Shown in pieces: positions 42,355-52,914 of a stretch of DNA of 64,000 nucleotides. The position numbers and the translations under genes were made by a program. Origin of the DNA: Nitzschia sp. DOCU1. Its lineage: Eukaryota > Bacillariophyta > Bacillariophyceae > Bacillariales > Bacillariaceae. Location: positions 1,178,001-1,242,000 of the forward strand of contig OX595994.1 of the NCBI GenBank assembly GCA_951394045.1. Reading direction: 5' to 3'. The notes beneath the pieces were generated by a model, which saw only the letters and a list, made by a program, of their open reading frames with translations, was not told the DNA's origin and did no database searches. Position 1 is the first letter of the stretch, and every line of letters starts with the position of its first letter.

Positions 42355-43327
42355 GATCGGTCCGAAACGGCCTGAATTAAATTCAATGGAAGCAATTAGA
42401 TCTTCCTCAATTCCAGTTTAAAAATGAATAAATAATAAGAGCCTTTTGATTCAGTTGGATATTTCGGATTGCTTAGATTGCCGCTGTAGTAAAGGTGAGA
42501 TCGGCAAGCGGAAGACAACCAAAAAAGTTCTGAGGATTTGGCAGAAGAAAAACAGGGCCGCGTGTGATGATGGAGCCCAGTTTCGCCTTCAGCGCGTGCT
42601 AATAATGGTGTCTATTCGTAGATTCCAACGATGGGCATCGTCCCCGTGGTTGATTCCGTGATGCATTCTCTCATAGTACTGGGGTTTTTGGCAAAAGCCT
42701 TCGCGAGACCGACGCCACTCCTCCTTCCTCAAGTCAGCGTCGGAGATGGCAATGTTAAATGTTGGAGCCGTTGGAATGGCCCTGGCGAACTAGAGGCACA
42801 TCAGATAATTTTTCCGGGTCATTACAATTTTCCTATGCTCTCCAAGTGAAGATGCTGCAAAACGAAGCGTCGATCGAATAAACGAGCCTGCCATGCTGAT
42901 ACCAGATAGGGAATGACCCTTCAATCATGCCTGCAGGGTTCGCTTCAAAGTACGTATAGTCAGTACTGAACGCACGAGCAACGTACCTATAAAGGTACCA
43001 GGCGTACTGGACTGTATGCCCTGTACTGACTGTAGTATCTACCCTGAATTTCCGGGGCGGGCGTCGTCCAGACTCGGTGGCAATTTCGGGAGCATGCGAT
43101 CATCGAAGATGTCCGTCGTTCTCCCACCCAAACTTGCTTCGGCCAAAGTCCATAACTCTATTTCAAGTTTTGCCTTGGCATCAACAAGTTGGGACGCCTC
43201 GACATTGTGTGAGACATGGGACGATTGCCATTGCAAAGCTTACCCTGAAGACTAGATCAAACCATAAGTGGCATCGAAGCTTATTCCGACTTGAGTGGAG
43301 CTTCGGCCACCAAGTGAGTGGGCCAGA
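42355..43327. other. Intergenic region
   Basis: Divergent promoters of the YGYGD gene and the LRR gene. A short inverted repeat (agtcagtac near 42958 and gtactgact near 43023) surrounds a taaaggtacc segment. No gene supported. Confidence 0.45.
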
Positions 43328-46300
43328 ATGGGAAAGGTCAAGGATGACACGGCGGGAAAACCGAAGAAAAAGTCTTCCGTCAAGAAAGACCAGGCGCCCA
43401 ACTCTCCACCCAAAAAGAAAATCTCAGATGCGAGCAAGAAGAACAAAAGCTCGAAATCCAAGAAGCCGATCAGCGACCAGCCTGAGAATGATGATCAACC
43501 AGCGTCAACGCAGCAAATGCAACCTCCAGCCAGCCCTGCTACTCCTCGGGACCGAATCGCGGAGCGACAAAGACGAATCAGCCGTATCAATATGGATGGT
43601 ACGGTCACGTACATCGACAGTGACGTCCTGAACGATGAGGCAGAACCAGCAGCGCCGCCTTTCAAGCCCCCTAAATCACCAAAATCGCCTAAATCGCCCA
43701 AGTCGCCGCCCAAAACACCCACAAGCAATGGATCCAAAGGCAAGAAGGATACGATTGTTATTGAGGATCCTGAACTGGCCAAAAAGATTGCGAAATACAT
43801 GAGAAAAAAGGAGCGCAAACGCAAGCGACGGGAAAGATTTCGTCAAGACCCAGCAAAGCTTCTCAACCAGCTAAATGCCAGCAGTGACTCTCTTGGGGGC
43901 ATGTCCAAGTCGGCGATCGAAATTTTATACGGATCGGTCGCTGATAAGGGGAAAACATCGAAATCTAAGGAAAGTGTTTCAAGTGTTCGTAGCGCCGCTT
44001 TACGGGGGAAATCTGAAGAGCTGGCAAAGATCGATGATGACGATACATGGGAAGAAGACCTCTTGGATCACTCTGAACGCTCCGATCGGTCTACGAATAC
44101 AGAAAACGAAGAACTACTCAAGGCTGCCACTTCTGCTCTGGAGAGATACCAACTTGCCTTCGCCAGCCAGCGTTCAACGTCAGATGATAGCCTCGATGAT
44201 ATCGACGAAATCGACATTATGGATCTGTCGCCAACCTCAACTACAGAGATAGGAAATGGTGGTAGCGAGACGAAATTCGATCGGAGAAGTCTCATCGTAG
44301 AAAAGGCCGTGGTGGCGGAATTCGTTGAAAATCTGGAAAGCAAGGTCCACGAACACTCAAAGAATGACAGTCGAAGAAGTCTCAGTGCAGATACAGCGGC
44401 AGTTGCGGGACCAGTCGAGAATATTGAAAGTGAGGTACCAGAAGAAGACCGAACACCGGTCGTTGTTCCGCATTCCATACCCGAAATCAGCGTCCCAAAA
44501 GGGTGCGCGCGTAGTGAGGACGGGTCGAAAGACTTCATCATCAAAAATATCAAGAGGCGCTCAAGTACGCAGAAGGTGCTGATAAAGCGAAAAGTCTCTA
44601 TGGATGTAGAGGGGAATTACAAGAAGGACCCGACGCTGGAAGTAAATGCGCAATCGGCAAAGAACAAGTTTCCGCCAAAACAAATCAATATTGATCACAG
44701 GGAACTGGACAATTTGTCTGTTGACTTGAGCATCGACCTGGAACTTCTGGACGGTGAGGAGCAGGCTGATGTGAAACCATCGTCGAAGCAGGTAGATGAG
44801 GCACATGTTCCCAAATCTACACAACCAGAAAGGTCAAAATCAGACAACGACCCATCGCCTGCGGGTACAAAATTAACTACAAGCTCCCGAACGTCCACCA
44901 CCACCAGAATCGTTGACGATGATTTCTTGGTGAACCAAAATATTCATGTCCCTCTTGGGGTAGACGAGGAGAAGAAATCGTCACCGCCCACTACTGGTCA
45001 GAGCAGGTGGAAACGGTTGTTGTGGGGCTGCCTTTCGGGAATGTTGGTAATTGCCTTGGCAGCGCTGGTTTTCTGGATTCTTGTTCGAACTGGGGCGATC
45101 GACGACATAGGAGAGCCCGGAATGGCGCCTACCGTGTCACCTGTCCAACTTCCCACGACTTTGGGTCCTACATCAACAGGCCTTACTTCTGCCTATGTTG
45201 CCATTCTGGAAGAATTCGGCCAAGCGACATACAATCGTCTACAAAATGCGGGGACTGCTCAGGCAGAAGCCGCACGCTGGATCGCCGACGAAGACACGCG
45301 TTTGTCTTTTCCGCTTTCCGACGATGCGACGAGAAAGGCCTTTCGCCAACGGTATGCCACTGCAGTCTTCTTTTATTCGACGAATGGGCCGCGATCGTGG
45401 AGAGACACGTTCAACTTTCTTTCTCCGAACCACGAGTGTCAATGGGCGAGCGGTATTTCATGTCTGGGCGATTCAGTAATTGGCCTCAACATCCCTGAGA
45501 ACGACCTCGGTGGTTCCCTTCCGGAAGAAATCTGGGCCATGGAAGAGCTGCAAATCGTGGACTTGAATCGTAATTCCATAGGCGGTGCCATTCCTGAAGG
45601 TCTTTATCGGCTTTCAAGACTTGAATTCTTGTCCTTGGGATTCAATGCGTTTTCTGGAAGCCTGAGCACAAGTATTGGAAATCTACGGAACATGAAGGCT
45701 TTGTGGATCGAAGAATCTTCCATCACGGGCACAATACCTTCAGAGATATCAAACCTGTCGTCGTTACAAAGGCTTATCCTTGCTGGTTTAGGTCTAACCG
45801 GAAAAATACCTGCGAATGTGCCATCCTTGTCCGTTCTTCGGGAGCTTAACTTGCGCTCGAATGATCTGGACGGAACGATTCCAACGCAGCTTGCTGGCAT
45901 GGCCAGGCTCGAAACTGTAGACCTGTCGAACAATCGGCTGAGTGGCAGAATTCCACCTGGAAACTACGCGTCTCTGAAGGACTTTTCTGCCCACTCAAAT
46001 CAATTGAGTGGGCAAGTACCGAGTTTTCTACTGGTGGACAACCTCCAAAGCCTTGCTCTACAGAACAATCGCTTCGTTGGGGAGTTGCCTCTCGTTTGGT
46101 TTGCATCCCCCTCTCTTGCTAGTGTCGACCTATCTGGTAACGGCTTTGACGGTTCCCTCCCGGGTACGCTAGGCTCACTGACAGGTTTGAAGACGCTACT
46201 GCTTTCGGATTGTGGGCTGACGGGACAACTCCCGGACGAACTTGGTAGCACCGCCTTGGAACGGCTCAAACTGGATATCAATCGCTTCAGCGGGACCGTT

Positions 46301-46633
46301 CCGCAGTCATACGCGGAGCTGCCACTTGGTACGTTTTGCAGCAACTATCTCAAACAGCCCGCCGGGCATCCTACCGGTAGTAGGCGTTTTACTCACCCGT
46401 CTTCCGTTCCTTGAGCACAGTCGAGTTTTCCATTGAAGGGAATCGCATTACAGGGGATCTATCCAGCAATATTTGCAGCATAAATACCCTTGAAAGCGCA
46501 TCTGCAGATTGCAGCGTCGAATGGTAAGGAACACAAAGTGCTAGTCCCATCTTAAACTTCCCCATCCTCAGCAACCTCACTCATCTTTTCCTCTCCCGCG
46601 GAAACTAGCCCCTGTTGTTCGCAGTGCCTTTGA
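43328..46633 (+). CDS. Single-pass membrane LRR receptor-like protein
   Basis: Three exons: 43328-46328, 46421-46523, 46609-46633; 1042 residues. The N-terminal 555 residues are cytosolic-type: Lys/Ser/Pro-rich, with KSPKSPKSPKSPPKTP and acidic blocks. One TM helix follows (about 560-585, GMLVIALAALVFWILV), then a Cys-containing cap with WRDTFNFLSPNHECQW and about ten plant-type LRRs (L..L.L..N.L.G.IP). With this order the LRRs would lie outside the cell. The first junction restores the repeat LPLVEFSIEGNRITG. The second gives VECPCCSQCL, the Cys-rich end common in diatom LRR proteins; if that intron is kept, the protein ends SVEW. No kinase domain is present, so signalling would need a partner. 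Adhesion or pathogen/bacteria sensing are possible roles. Confidence 0.85.
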
Positions 46634-46755
46634 GAGTGGATGGTGAAGGAACACGGAATACATTCCATCTTTGACCGACGAGGCTTTCCACCCTCAGCAA
46701 CCTTCCTTTCCTTTCCGAAACTAGCCTTTGCTGTTCGCAATGACTCTCTTCTCTT
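46524..46755. repeat. Tandem duplication of the last intron and exon of the LRR gene
   Basis: Unit 1 (about 46521-46638) and unit 2 (about 46639-46745) share atggt.aaggaacac, tcccatctt, ctcagcaacct, cgaaactagcc and tgttcgca in order. Unit 1 holds the proposed final exon. Unit 2 would encode LCCSQ and a stop with the same acceptor. The remaining sequence to 46939 shows no gene. Confidence 0.75.
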
Positions 46756-46939
46756 GATCTATCCTACTAAAAGTAGTAGTAAACGCTTTCTACCGGTATT
46801 GCATACGAAATCGTCAACTCTCTATATTACTTCAACTAACCAAATCCGCTCTATTCTAAATGGAGGTGGCCAGGGTTCAATCTTCACGGTTTCATCATAG
46901 CAAGGAAAAGACAAGAACGCGTTACGATTGATTCATCGC

Positions 46940-47761
46940 TTATTCGTCATCTTCATCCTTGGCCTTGGAAACTGGTTCATACGGACTCTCCGTAGACCAT
47001 ACAAAGGTTTGGCTCTCTTCTCCTTGTCGCATTTGCTCCAAGGAACAGGATCCGCTTCTATAGTCTCTCAGGAGTCTATGGAATCCTGGCAAGTACTTGC
47101 GGGTCAGTTTGCGTTCTTCTACCAAGCCGGCTGTGGGATGATACAAGTGTACAAACGGTACGCTCTTGACGCCCAACCCTTGATGAAGAGTTGCGTTTTC
47201 GCTGAGAACGGGTACCTGAACAAACTTGATCGATGTGGAAGAAGAGTCATGATCCGCTCCGTACTCTCGACTGAGAGCCTGAATTCCTTTCGAAACGCCT
47301 TTGCAAGACCGACACCATGGAGAATAAAACCACACCACCACCAACTGATCGTCTGGTGTCTCATCAATGACCACGCGCTTAAAGTCTTTGAGAGTTTGAA
47401 CTTCTTGCATGTTGGATGTCTGAACACGGTGCTTGGATATCGCATTCTGGGACATTATCTTCTTGTTAGGAGCATTCATTCGATCGAGGAGACGTTGTTG
47501 AAAGCTCGAGATTTTCGGTGTCTCTTCCAGTTCCGGTCTCGCTTGAAACAGGAGAGTTGTGGGCGTTCTCAGAGGGTTGGTGGAAGGTGCCGATGCTGCT
47601 GTCTGTGATGAGGCCGCATGTCTGGCGTGCATCAGAGAGCGGAAGGCATCCACACGACCCCCGATAAGAAAACTACATTGTAAAGCCCATAGACCAAGAC
47701 AAAGTCCCCACCGTAAAAGTCTCGGGATCATCCTCGTATTTGATATTGTTTGGGAGCCCAT
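46940..47761 (-). CDS. Thioredoxin-like protein with predicted plastid-targeting leader
   Basis: 273 residues, single exon. The N-terminus has a signal-peptide-like hydrophobic stretch (LLRWGLCLGLWALQCSFLIGG) ending at VDAF-RS, close to the ASAF-type cleavage motif with a following Phe that marks plastid import in diatoms. A Ser/Ala/Arg-rich transit-like region follows. The thioredoxin fold starts near residue 118, with active site WCRSC (Cys150, Cys153), the strand VVVWFYSPW before it, and the cis-Pro motif KSVPFVHLY near residue 200. A C-terminal acidic extension of about 45 residues is extra. The CRSC active site is like that of plastid thioredoxin-like proteins of plants. Probable role is thiol redox control in the stroma. 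Confidence 0.82.
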   Translation of the reverse strand: MGSQTISNTRMIPRLLRWGLCLGLWALQCSFLIGGRVDAFRSLMHARHAASSQTAASAPSTNPLRTPTTLLFQARPELEETPKISSFQQRLLDRMNAPNKKIMSQNAISKHRVQTSNMQEVQTLKDFKRVVIDETPDDQLVVVWFYSPWCRSCKGVSKGIQALSREYGADHDSSSTSIKFVQVPVLSENATLHQGLGVKSVPFVHLYHPTAGLVEERKLTRKYLPGFHRLLRDYRSGSCSLEQMRQGEESQTFVWSTESPYEPVSKAKDEDDE

Positions 47762-48908
47762 GATTGTGTTTGTGCAATTGCAACAATGCCTGATGTTATT
47801 ATGATATCGGAACGGAAGACTACTACCAGCCTTCTATAACCAGCAGCTATGAACAGAATATCGAATTCTGGTACACTGACGAAAAAGAGTGATGGATTCG
47901 ATCGGTGCCGATGTGTATGAACGAATGAAGTGGTCTGCTGGCAATAGTTTTTGCGCAGACGTTGAAAACAAGATGTGGTTGAAGCGAGCGATGGATAAAT
48001 GAGGAACTCGTTGATTGGACGAGATGATGCCGTGGAACGGCGTTGTTGGCAGTGCGGAAATGCCGACGACGGCATGATCATGCGGAGTTGTCCTCCGGCG
48101 CGCGGCGAAGGAAGCTCGGTCTTGTGTCGATCACCCATCACCTGTAGGAATCTGACGTACGAAACCTACGGAAGGGCGAAAAGTCCACGTCTGGGACGGA
48201 TTCTGATGCAAACGCACCTCTTGCGGCATCGCCTTTCGCGCGGATCGGCTAGAATGACGCATGCTTGTGACGTGATCATTGAATGTCGTAGATACCAATT
48301 TTTTAGCTCCAGACTCCATCGCTGAAAACGGACATGAGGACGAACGACCTACTACCGAGCGAGCGATGCCCCAACCGACGACTCATTAGAATAAAATAAA
48401 TAGAAGCACCAACGCTGAGTACCGACCGGTAATAGTCGTCGAAGTATTAGATAGTATTGAGTTTCCGTCGTCAAGCGCAATAATGGATCGATGCTGGAAC
48501 TGCGATCGCTGTATCTACGTCGCTTTCAGTATTATTAGCGTATGAGATGATGCGGGCGAGATACTGCTAGTAATCGTCTACCCCGTATTAGACCGATATC
48601 GCCCAAGCAAGACGAGACTGGAAGACTTCCTCGTGTTTGGGGCAAGAATAGTGGATCCCCTATGCATGATGTTTTGACAGTGCGAGTAAAAGGTAAGTAG
48701 TGTTCGACCCACCCGCCTCTAAAGTGCGACGGGCATCGCATGCAAAAGTGGCTACCAGCAGTAAGTCGAATTGTACAACTATTATGACGAGGACTGCAGA
48801 TAGAGCTGGTCAAAAGTATGTAGTTTCCTAGGTCTTGGCCTGTTGCTACTGGCATGATAGGAACACGTCGGAACGAAAGAGTAGATTTTCGGAACAAACA
48901 TGCAACTC
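47762..48908. other. Intergenic region
   Basis: No gene supported. Short frames on both strands (for example 48535-48897 minus) have no recognisable motif and unlikely composition. Confidence 0.45.
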
Positions 48909-49772
48909 TTAATGAATAAGGCTTCCGGCAATCTCAAAGAGTATCTTTTGCACATCTTTCAATTCCCTGTTTTGAAGCTTTTGACCTAGATCTTTCCAGT
49001 CGACTCGTTGAAGCTTGTTCACGAGCGCGGAAAAGTCAATTTTGTCCATAATGAGAAAGACAGCGTCGGCAGCAGGCCCGACTCCCGCCGCATACAGCAA
49101 GAACTTGGCCTGGAGTTTGGCCAAATACATCGTGGCGGCATCTCGTTGCTTCAAATACCATGCAACGATATCCGAATGGTCTTTTGAAGGCAACCAGTCG
49201 GCAGGCCATGTAAAGAAAAAGACGACTGCTAAGAAAAAGCCGCACGTCGCCAAGACACAGCCAATGATGGTAGCAGTGGCAGTCACCCAGACTGGCGAAG
49301 TAAACAGCATAAAAGGCAGCCACAGAGGCAATGTAATCAAGGCAATGGGTAACCAGATGGGACAGGAAACCACAGCTATGCCGCCGATCGATGCCACAAG
49401 AACGCCAAGAAATCCCAGCACGCTGGCTAAAAAGCTCAGAACCATGGTAGTAATGGCCTTGCGATCCAACACGAAATTCTTCTGACTCTCCTGAACAAAT
49501 TCATGGACGTGATAATACGTGTGTACCGCATGTTTCTGGATATCGACTGGAATAATTGGAAGGAACGATGATGATGATTCACATTCGTCTTGTTTAGGAG
49601 CCGCCGCGTCATTGTTCTGCAGTAGCAAACGCTCATCGTTGACAGCCGTAGGTGACGATGTTCTAGAATCGCCACCCGCGCTGCTGGGCGAAGAGGCCAC
49701 ATTCACCGCAGGGACATCCTTTGGAGTCCTTTTGGTGGAAGGAGAGAAGTCGTTTGTAGCAATGGAAGTCAT
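48909..49772 (-). CDS. Putative lipid-droplet-type hydrophobic-hairpin protein
   Basis: 287 residues from the ATG at 49772-49770. The N-terminal 100 residues are Ser/Pro-rich and polar. Residues about 108-190 are one long hydrophobic block with several Pro (SCPIWLPIALITLPLW, LPFMLFTSPVW), ending in FFFTWPADWLP. The C-terminal 95 residues are amphipathic helices (VNKLQRVDWKDLGQKLQ). A long Pro-containing hydrophobic hairpin between polar arms is the plan of oleosins, and of the stramenopile lipid droplet protein (StLDP) described in Phaeodactylum. I infer a role in coating oil bodies. An ER-shaping membrane protein is the alternative. I cannot confirm identity with StLDP from memory. Confidence 0.65.
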   Translation of the reverse strand: MTSIATNDFSPSTKRTPKDVPAVNVASSPSSAGGDSRTSSPTAVNDERLLLQNNDAAAPKQDECESSSSFLPIIPVDIQKHAVHTYYHVHEFVQESQKNFVLDRKAITTMVLSFLASVLGFLGVLVASIGGIAVVSCPIWLPIALITLPLWLPFMLFTSPVWVTATATIIGCVLATCGFFLAVVFFFTWPADWLPSKDHSDIVAWYLKQRDAATMYLAKLQAKFLLYAAGVGPAADAVFLIMDKIDFSALVNKLQRVDWKDLGQKLQNRELKDVQKILFEIAGSLIH

Positions 49773-50118
49773 GGTCAAAACAGTCTACAATATACAGAAA
49801 CTTTGGGGCAAGACGTCAACATTTGAAAAATCGATGGAGGGCGGCGCGAGCGGGCATCACTCCGTTGACATCAGTACGACTTCTACGAAGCCCCGCCGGC
49901 GTCTCAGTTTGGCGCAGAGATTTGTGAGAGAATGAAGGAATCACATCAATCGGAACGATATCTTTGACTATCTGGACTAAATGGCCTCTCTTGCATCCGA
50001 CGATCCAACAAGCATATCTGCCGACATGTAGTTAGAAAGATAAAAGATATGCTTCCCTGTCTTTCGAGACTAGACCTATTGCCTTTCTTCAGTTTACATT
50101 GTTTGATGGCTTTCTAGA
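49773..50118. other. Divergent intergenic region
   Basis: Likely shared promoter of the hydrophobic-hairpin protein and TPR genes. Nothing else seen. Confidence 0.5.
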
Positions 50119-51069
50119 ATGACAAGAACGCCCAGATATAGTGACAATGATCCATCCTCAATGCTAGAGCGTTTGGGTGGCATAACACTGCAAGAAGATT
50201 TCGAGGATGTCGAGGACGACTACGAGGATGACGAGGACGATGCCCGGCGCATGGCTGCTTGTGACGAATGCCACGATGGCTTCTGGTTGGCAGATGGGTT
50301 CAATGGAATGATGATCCGTCTCTCTGAGCCAGATTTTTTGGAGGAGCAATACGAGGAAATACGTAGTGATGGTGGCAACGAATATGACATTGACAGGCTT
50401 ATTAATATCCCCCATGCGGCTGATGAAAGGGAGTTACGACGAATGCAGCAAATCTTGGAAAGTCGAAACCTGGTCATTGCAAGCGTTGTCATACGTCGCA
50501 TCGCCGAGGGGCTATGTCCTCCTCAAATCGCAATTCAGAGGGTACCAGAAGAGGACATGGCAGAGATTAGAAGCTTGAAGGAAAACGGAAATCGAGCCTT
50601 TGCATCAGGTCACTTTGAGAAAGCCATTGAATTTTACGAAGATGCATTGATGCTTTTCTCGTTTGAAATGTTCATTGCTCCCAAAGACCAAATGGCAGAG
50701 TTGGTCAACATTTTATCGAATCGAGCTCAATGTGAATTGAATTTAGAACGCTACGATGACGCTGGTCAAACGGCAACAGAAGCTATTTTACTGGATTGTG
50801 ATCACGAAAAGTCACGGATACGACGAGCCAAGGCGGAATTGGCACTGGCAGCAGCAGATAGATCAAACCTGATGGCAATACAGGCGGTCGTAGATCTTCG
50901 CCATGTCTTGGAAAATCCAGAGAGCAGTCCAGCCGGTATCAAGCTTGCCCAGAATCTCATGAAGCAGGCGGCTAGCGCAGTAGAAAAGACCAAGAAAGCA
51001 TTGCTGGAAAAACACCCCACTCTTGACTGGGACTTGTATATGAGAGATATGGCATCTAGATGCTGGTAG
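50119..51069 (+). CDS. TPR-domain protein
   Basis: 316 residues, single exon. An acidic N-terminus (DFEDVEDDYEDDEDD) precedes a CDECHDGFW segment. From about residue 155 there are TPR helices: LKENGNRAFASGHFEKAIEFYEDAL, then NILSNRAQCELNLERYDDAGQTATEAI and SRIRRAKAELALA. The G.A.....F..A...Y..A pattern and the split N..R. carboxylate-clamp-like residues suggest binding of Hsp70/Hsp90 C-termini, as in many co-chaperones, but no J or PPIase domain is attached. The N-terminal acidic part is of unknown use. Confidence 0.8.
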   Translation: MTRTPRYSDNDPSSMLERLGGITLQEDFEDVEDDYEDDEDDARRMAACDECHDGFWLADGFNGMMIRLSEPDFLEEQYEEIRSDGGNEYDIDRLINIPHAADERELRRMQQILESRNLVIASVVIRRIAEGLCPPQIAIQRVPEEDMAEIRSLKENGNRAFASGHFEKAIEFYEDALMLFSFEMFIAPKDQMAELVNILSNRAQCELNLERYDDAGQTATEAILLDCDHEKSRIRRAKAELALAAADRSNLMAIQAVVDLRHVLENPESSPAGIKLAQNLMKQAASAVEKTKKALLEKHPTLDWDLYMRDMASRCW

Positions 51070-51654
51070 CCTACACTACTAACTGTGATGATGTAGGCAT
51101 TCAGTTACTGCCTGATGCAGCAAAACTCATACTAGGTATTGTTTGAGATAGGGCAAACCCAACAATAGCGCTAGTAATGACCAACGCATTTCTGTCATCT
51201 CCAAGCAAGTTGTTGTATTTTTTCAAACTTTGCCTTTCATATTGTGGTTGTCGTGTACATCGGTTACTGTTAATGGAATTGCTGCAAGAGCACAAGTCCA
51301 CCTAGGTACACCGTGGTCAAACAGCAGCTTTATAGTTAAAGCAGCGAATAGTACGCACTATCCAGTTTGTAGTATTCCATAGTAGATTCTTGTACTGGTG
51401 AGTACCTGTGATGCCCGAGTCCAAACCATCTATAACCTGCTCTCATTGTAGGTGAGCCATGTAGATCCAAAAGTACATTTTCGGGAGAGTAGTCTTCTGT
51501 CGCCGCCGTCAAGCAGAGGCCTTCGGACATATGCAACTTGAGCCGCGTTGGATGAGTCTCTCCTACCCTAGCAATCGCTACCTGCTAGCTAGAAAGTTGT
51601 AAGGCAATCTATATTGTGCAGATGTATTTGCCAGTTAGTGCTAGCGCAAGCCGC
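51070..51654. other. Convergent intergenic region
   Basis: No gene seen between the TPR and EF-hand genes. Confidence 0.5.
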
Positions 51655-52914
51655 CTAGTGTTGGAGGTTTCCTCTTGCGGCACTACCACTGATCAGCGAT
51701 CGAATTTCGTCAAAGTCAAAGAGCCCGTCACCATTTTTATCTAGCTCGTCCAAGATTGTCTTTTTCAGCACCTCTTTTTCTGGTAGTCTTCCGTCGCCGT
51801 GGAAAATGCTGCCGGTAACGTAGAAGGTATCCAGGAATTTGTCGGTTTCTTCCTTATCCAAGACTCCGTTGGCGTCATTGTCAAAGGCGGCAAAGACACA
51901 ACGATGGAAGAATTCCTGAGAACCTTTGGGGTCGGTGATGTAATCCCGCTGGAATTTCTCAAACTGCTTCTTGGAGATGGTAGCAGCCCGAGATTCTTCG
52001 CCTTTTTTACCCGATGCTAGCTCGAGACTAACTCTGTAGGCTACATTCTTGCATTCCTCTTCGGGAATTCCGATGTTTACCTGAAGCATAGCCCAACTTG
52101 TTGGGGTCGCTGCGATGAAGTTGTGAATGTCTGCATGGGAAAGAAGAATTTCTCCGCTTGTCCGTACGTCATGAATTTCCTTCTCGGCTTGCATAGTCTT
52201 TGCTAGAGGAATCGCAATGTCCTTCTTAGTAGCGTCAAATAGTTCTCGGATCTTGGAGTCCTGCGGCTCGTAGTTATCTGTTAGGTATGCCATCACTTCG
52301 AAAACTTGGACACCAAACAGTTTCTGACGCTCGTTCATTTCCCTATCCAAACCCATTAACCTAGTTTTGATTCGTGCGATCGATTGCGTCTTTTCAACCG
52401 CTTCCTTTGCCTTTTGTAGCTTATGTTCCATCGTCATCTGAAACCAAGACTTGGTGCTGGAAGTGGAGGAGGTGGAACCAGCGGACTGTTCCGACACTGT
52501 GGACTCTCCAGCAGTTTGATAGCACAGGGCCTTCGGCTTGCTCATTTTTAACAGCTCGGCCTGCAAGCCTTTTCGTTTCTCCAAGAGTCTGGAAATGTCT
52601 GCAACACAATTTTGAAAGACCTCCACAACGTGCGGGTCGGTTTCGCCACCACCCTTTTCTCCCATACTGCGATAACGTTCCATAACCGGGTACAAGTCAA
52701 TTCCGAATTGCTCTTTTCGACCCTTCATCTCCCGCTCCCACAAAGCGATTCCAGCTTGCCGCGTCGAAGTCTGGGACAACATCTTGGCAGATTCCTTCAC
52801 AATCATAACATTTCGCATGAGTCCTCCCCCGAATGGGGCGCCTTCTTTCTTTGAATGACCGAGCATAGCGTCTGGAGATGTGTTATTTTGAGCCATCGGA
52901 AGAACGACGTTCAT
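51655..52914 (-). CDS. EF-hand calcium-binding protein with long helical N-terminal region
   Basis: 419 residues, single exon. Two canonical EF-hand loops near the C-terminus: DNDANGVLDKEE (about 345-356) and DKNGDGLFDFDE (about 392-403), with Asp at 1, Gly at 6 and Glu at 12. The rest is mostly charged helix, with a twice-occurring pattern around Gly-Leu-Asp-Arg-Glu-Met and ALWEREMKGRKEQFGIDLYPVM against MGLDREMNERQKLFGVQVFEVM. This indicates an internal duplication of a coiled segment. The role is probably Ca2+-dependent regulation or membrane association; no enzyme domain is visible. Confidence 0.85.
   Translation of the reverse strand: MNVVLPMAQNNTSPDAMLGHSKKEGAPFGGGLMRNVMIVKESAKMLSQTSTRQAGIALWEREMKGRKEQFGIDLYPVMERYRSMGEKGGGETDPHVVEVFQNCVADISRLLEKRKGLQAELLKMSKPKALCYQTAGESTVSEQSAGSTSSTSSTKSWFQMTMEHKLQKAKEAVEKTQSIARIKTRLMGLDREMNERQKLFGVQVFEVMAYLTDNYEPQDSKIRELFDATKKDIAIPLAKTMQAEKEIHDVRTSGEILLSHADIHNFIAATPTSWAMLQVNIGIPEEECKNVAYRVSLELASGKKGEESRAATISKKQFEKFQRDYITDPKGSQEFFHRCVFAAFDNDANGVLDKEETDKFLDTFYVTGSIFHGDGRLPEKEVLKKTILDELDKNGDGLFDFDEIRSLISGSAARGNLQH

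Noticed and set aside
41314..42375. Open plus-strand frame of 353 codons opposite the YGYGD gene
   Set aside because: It is the antisense reading of a tandem repeat, which stays open because the repeat unit is a multiple of three. The minus strand has the meaningful repeat protein.
48535..48897. 120-codon minus-strand frame
   Set aside because: No motif, unusual composition, and no supporting neighbour context.
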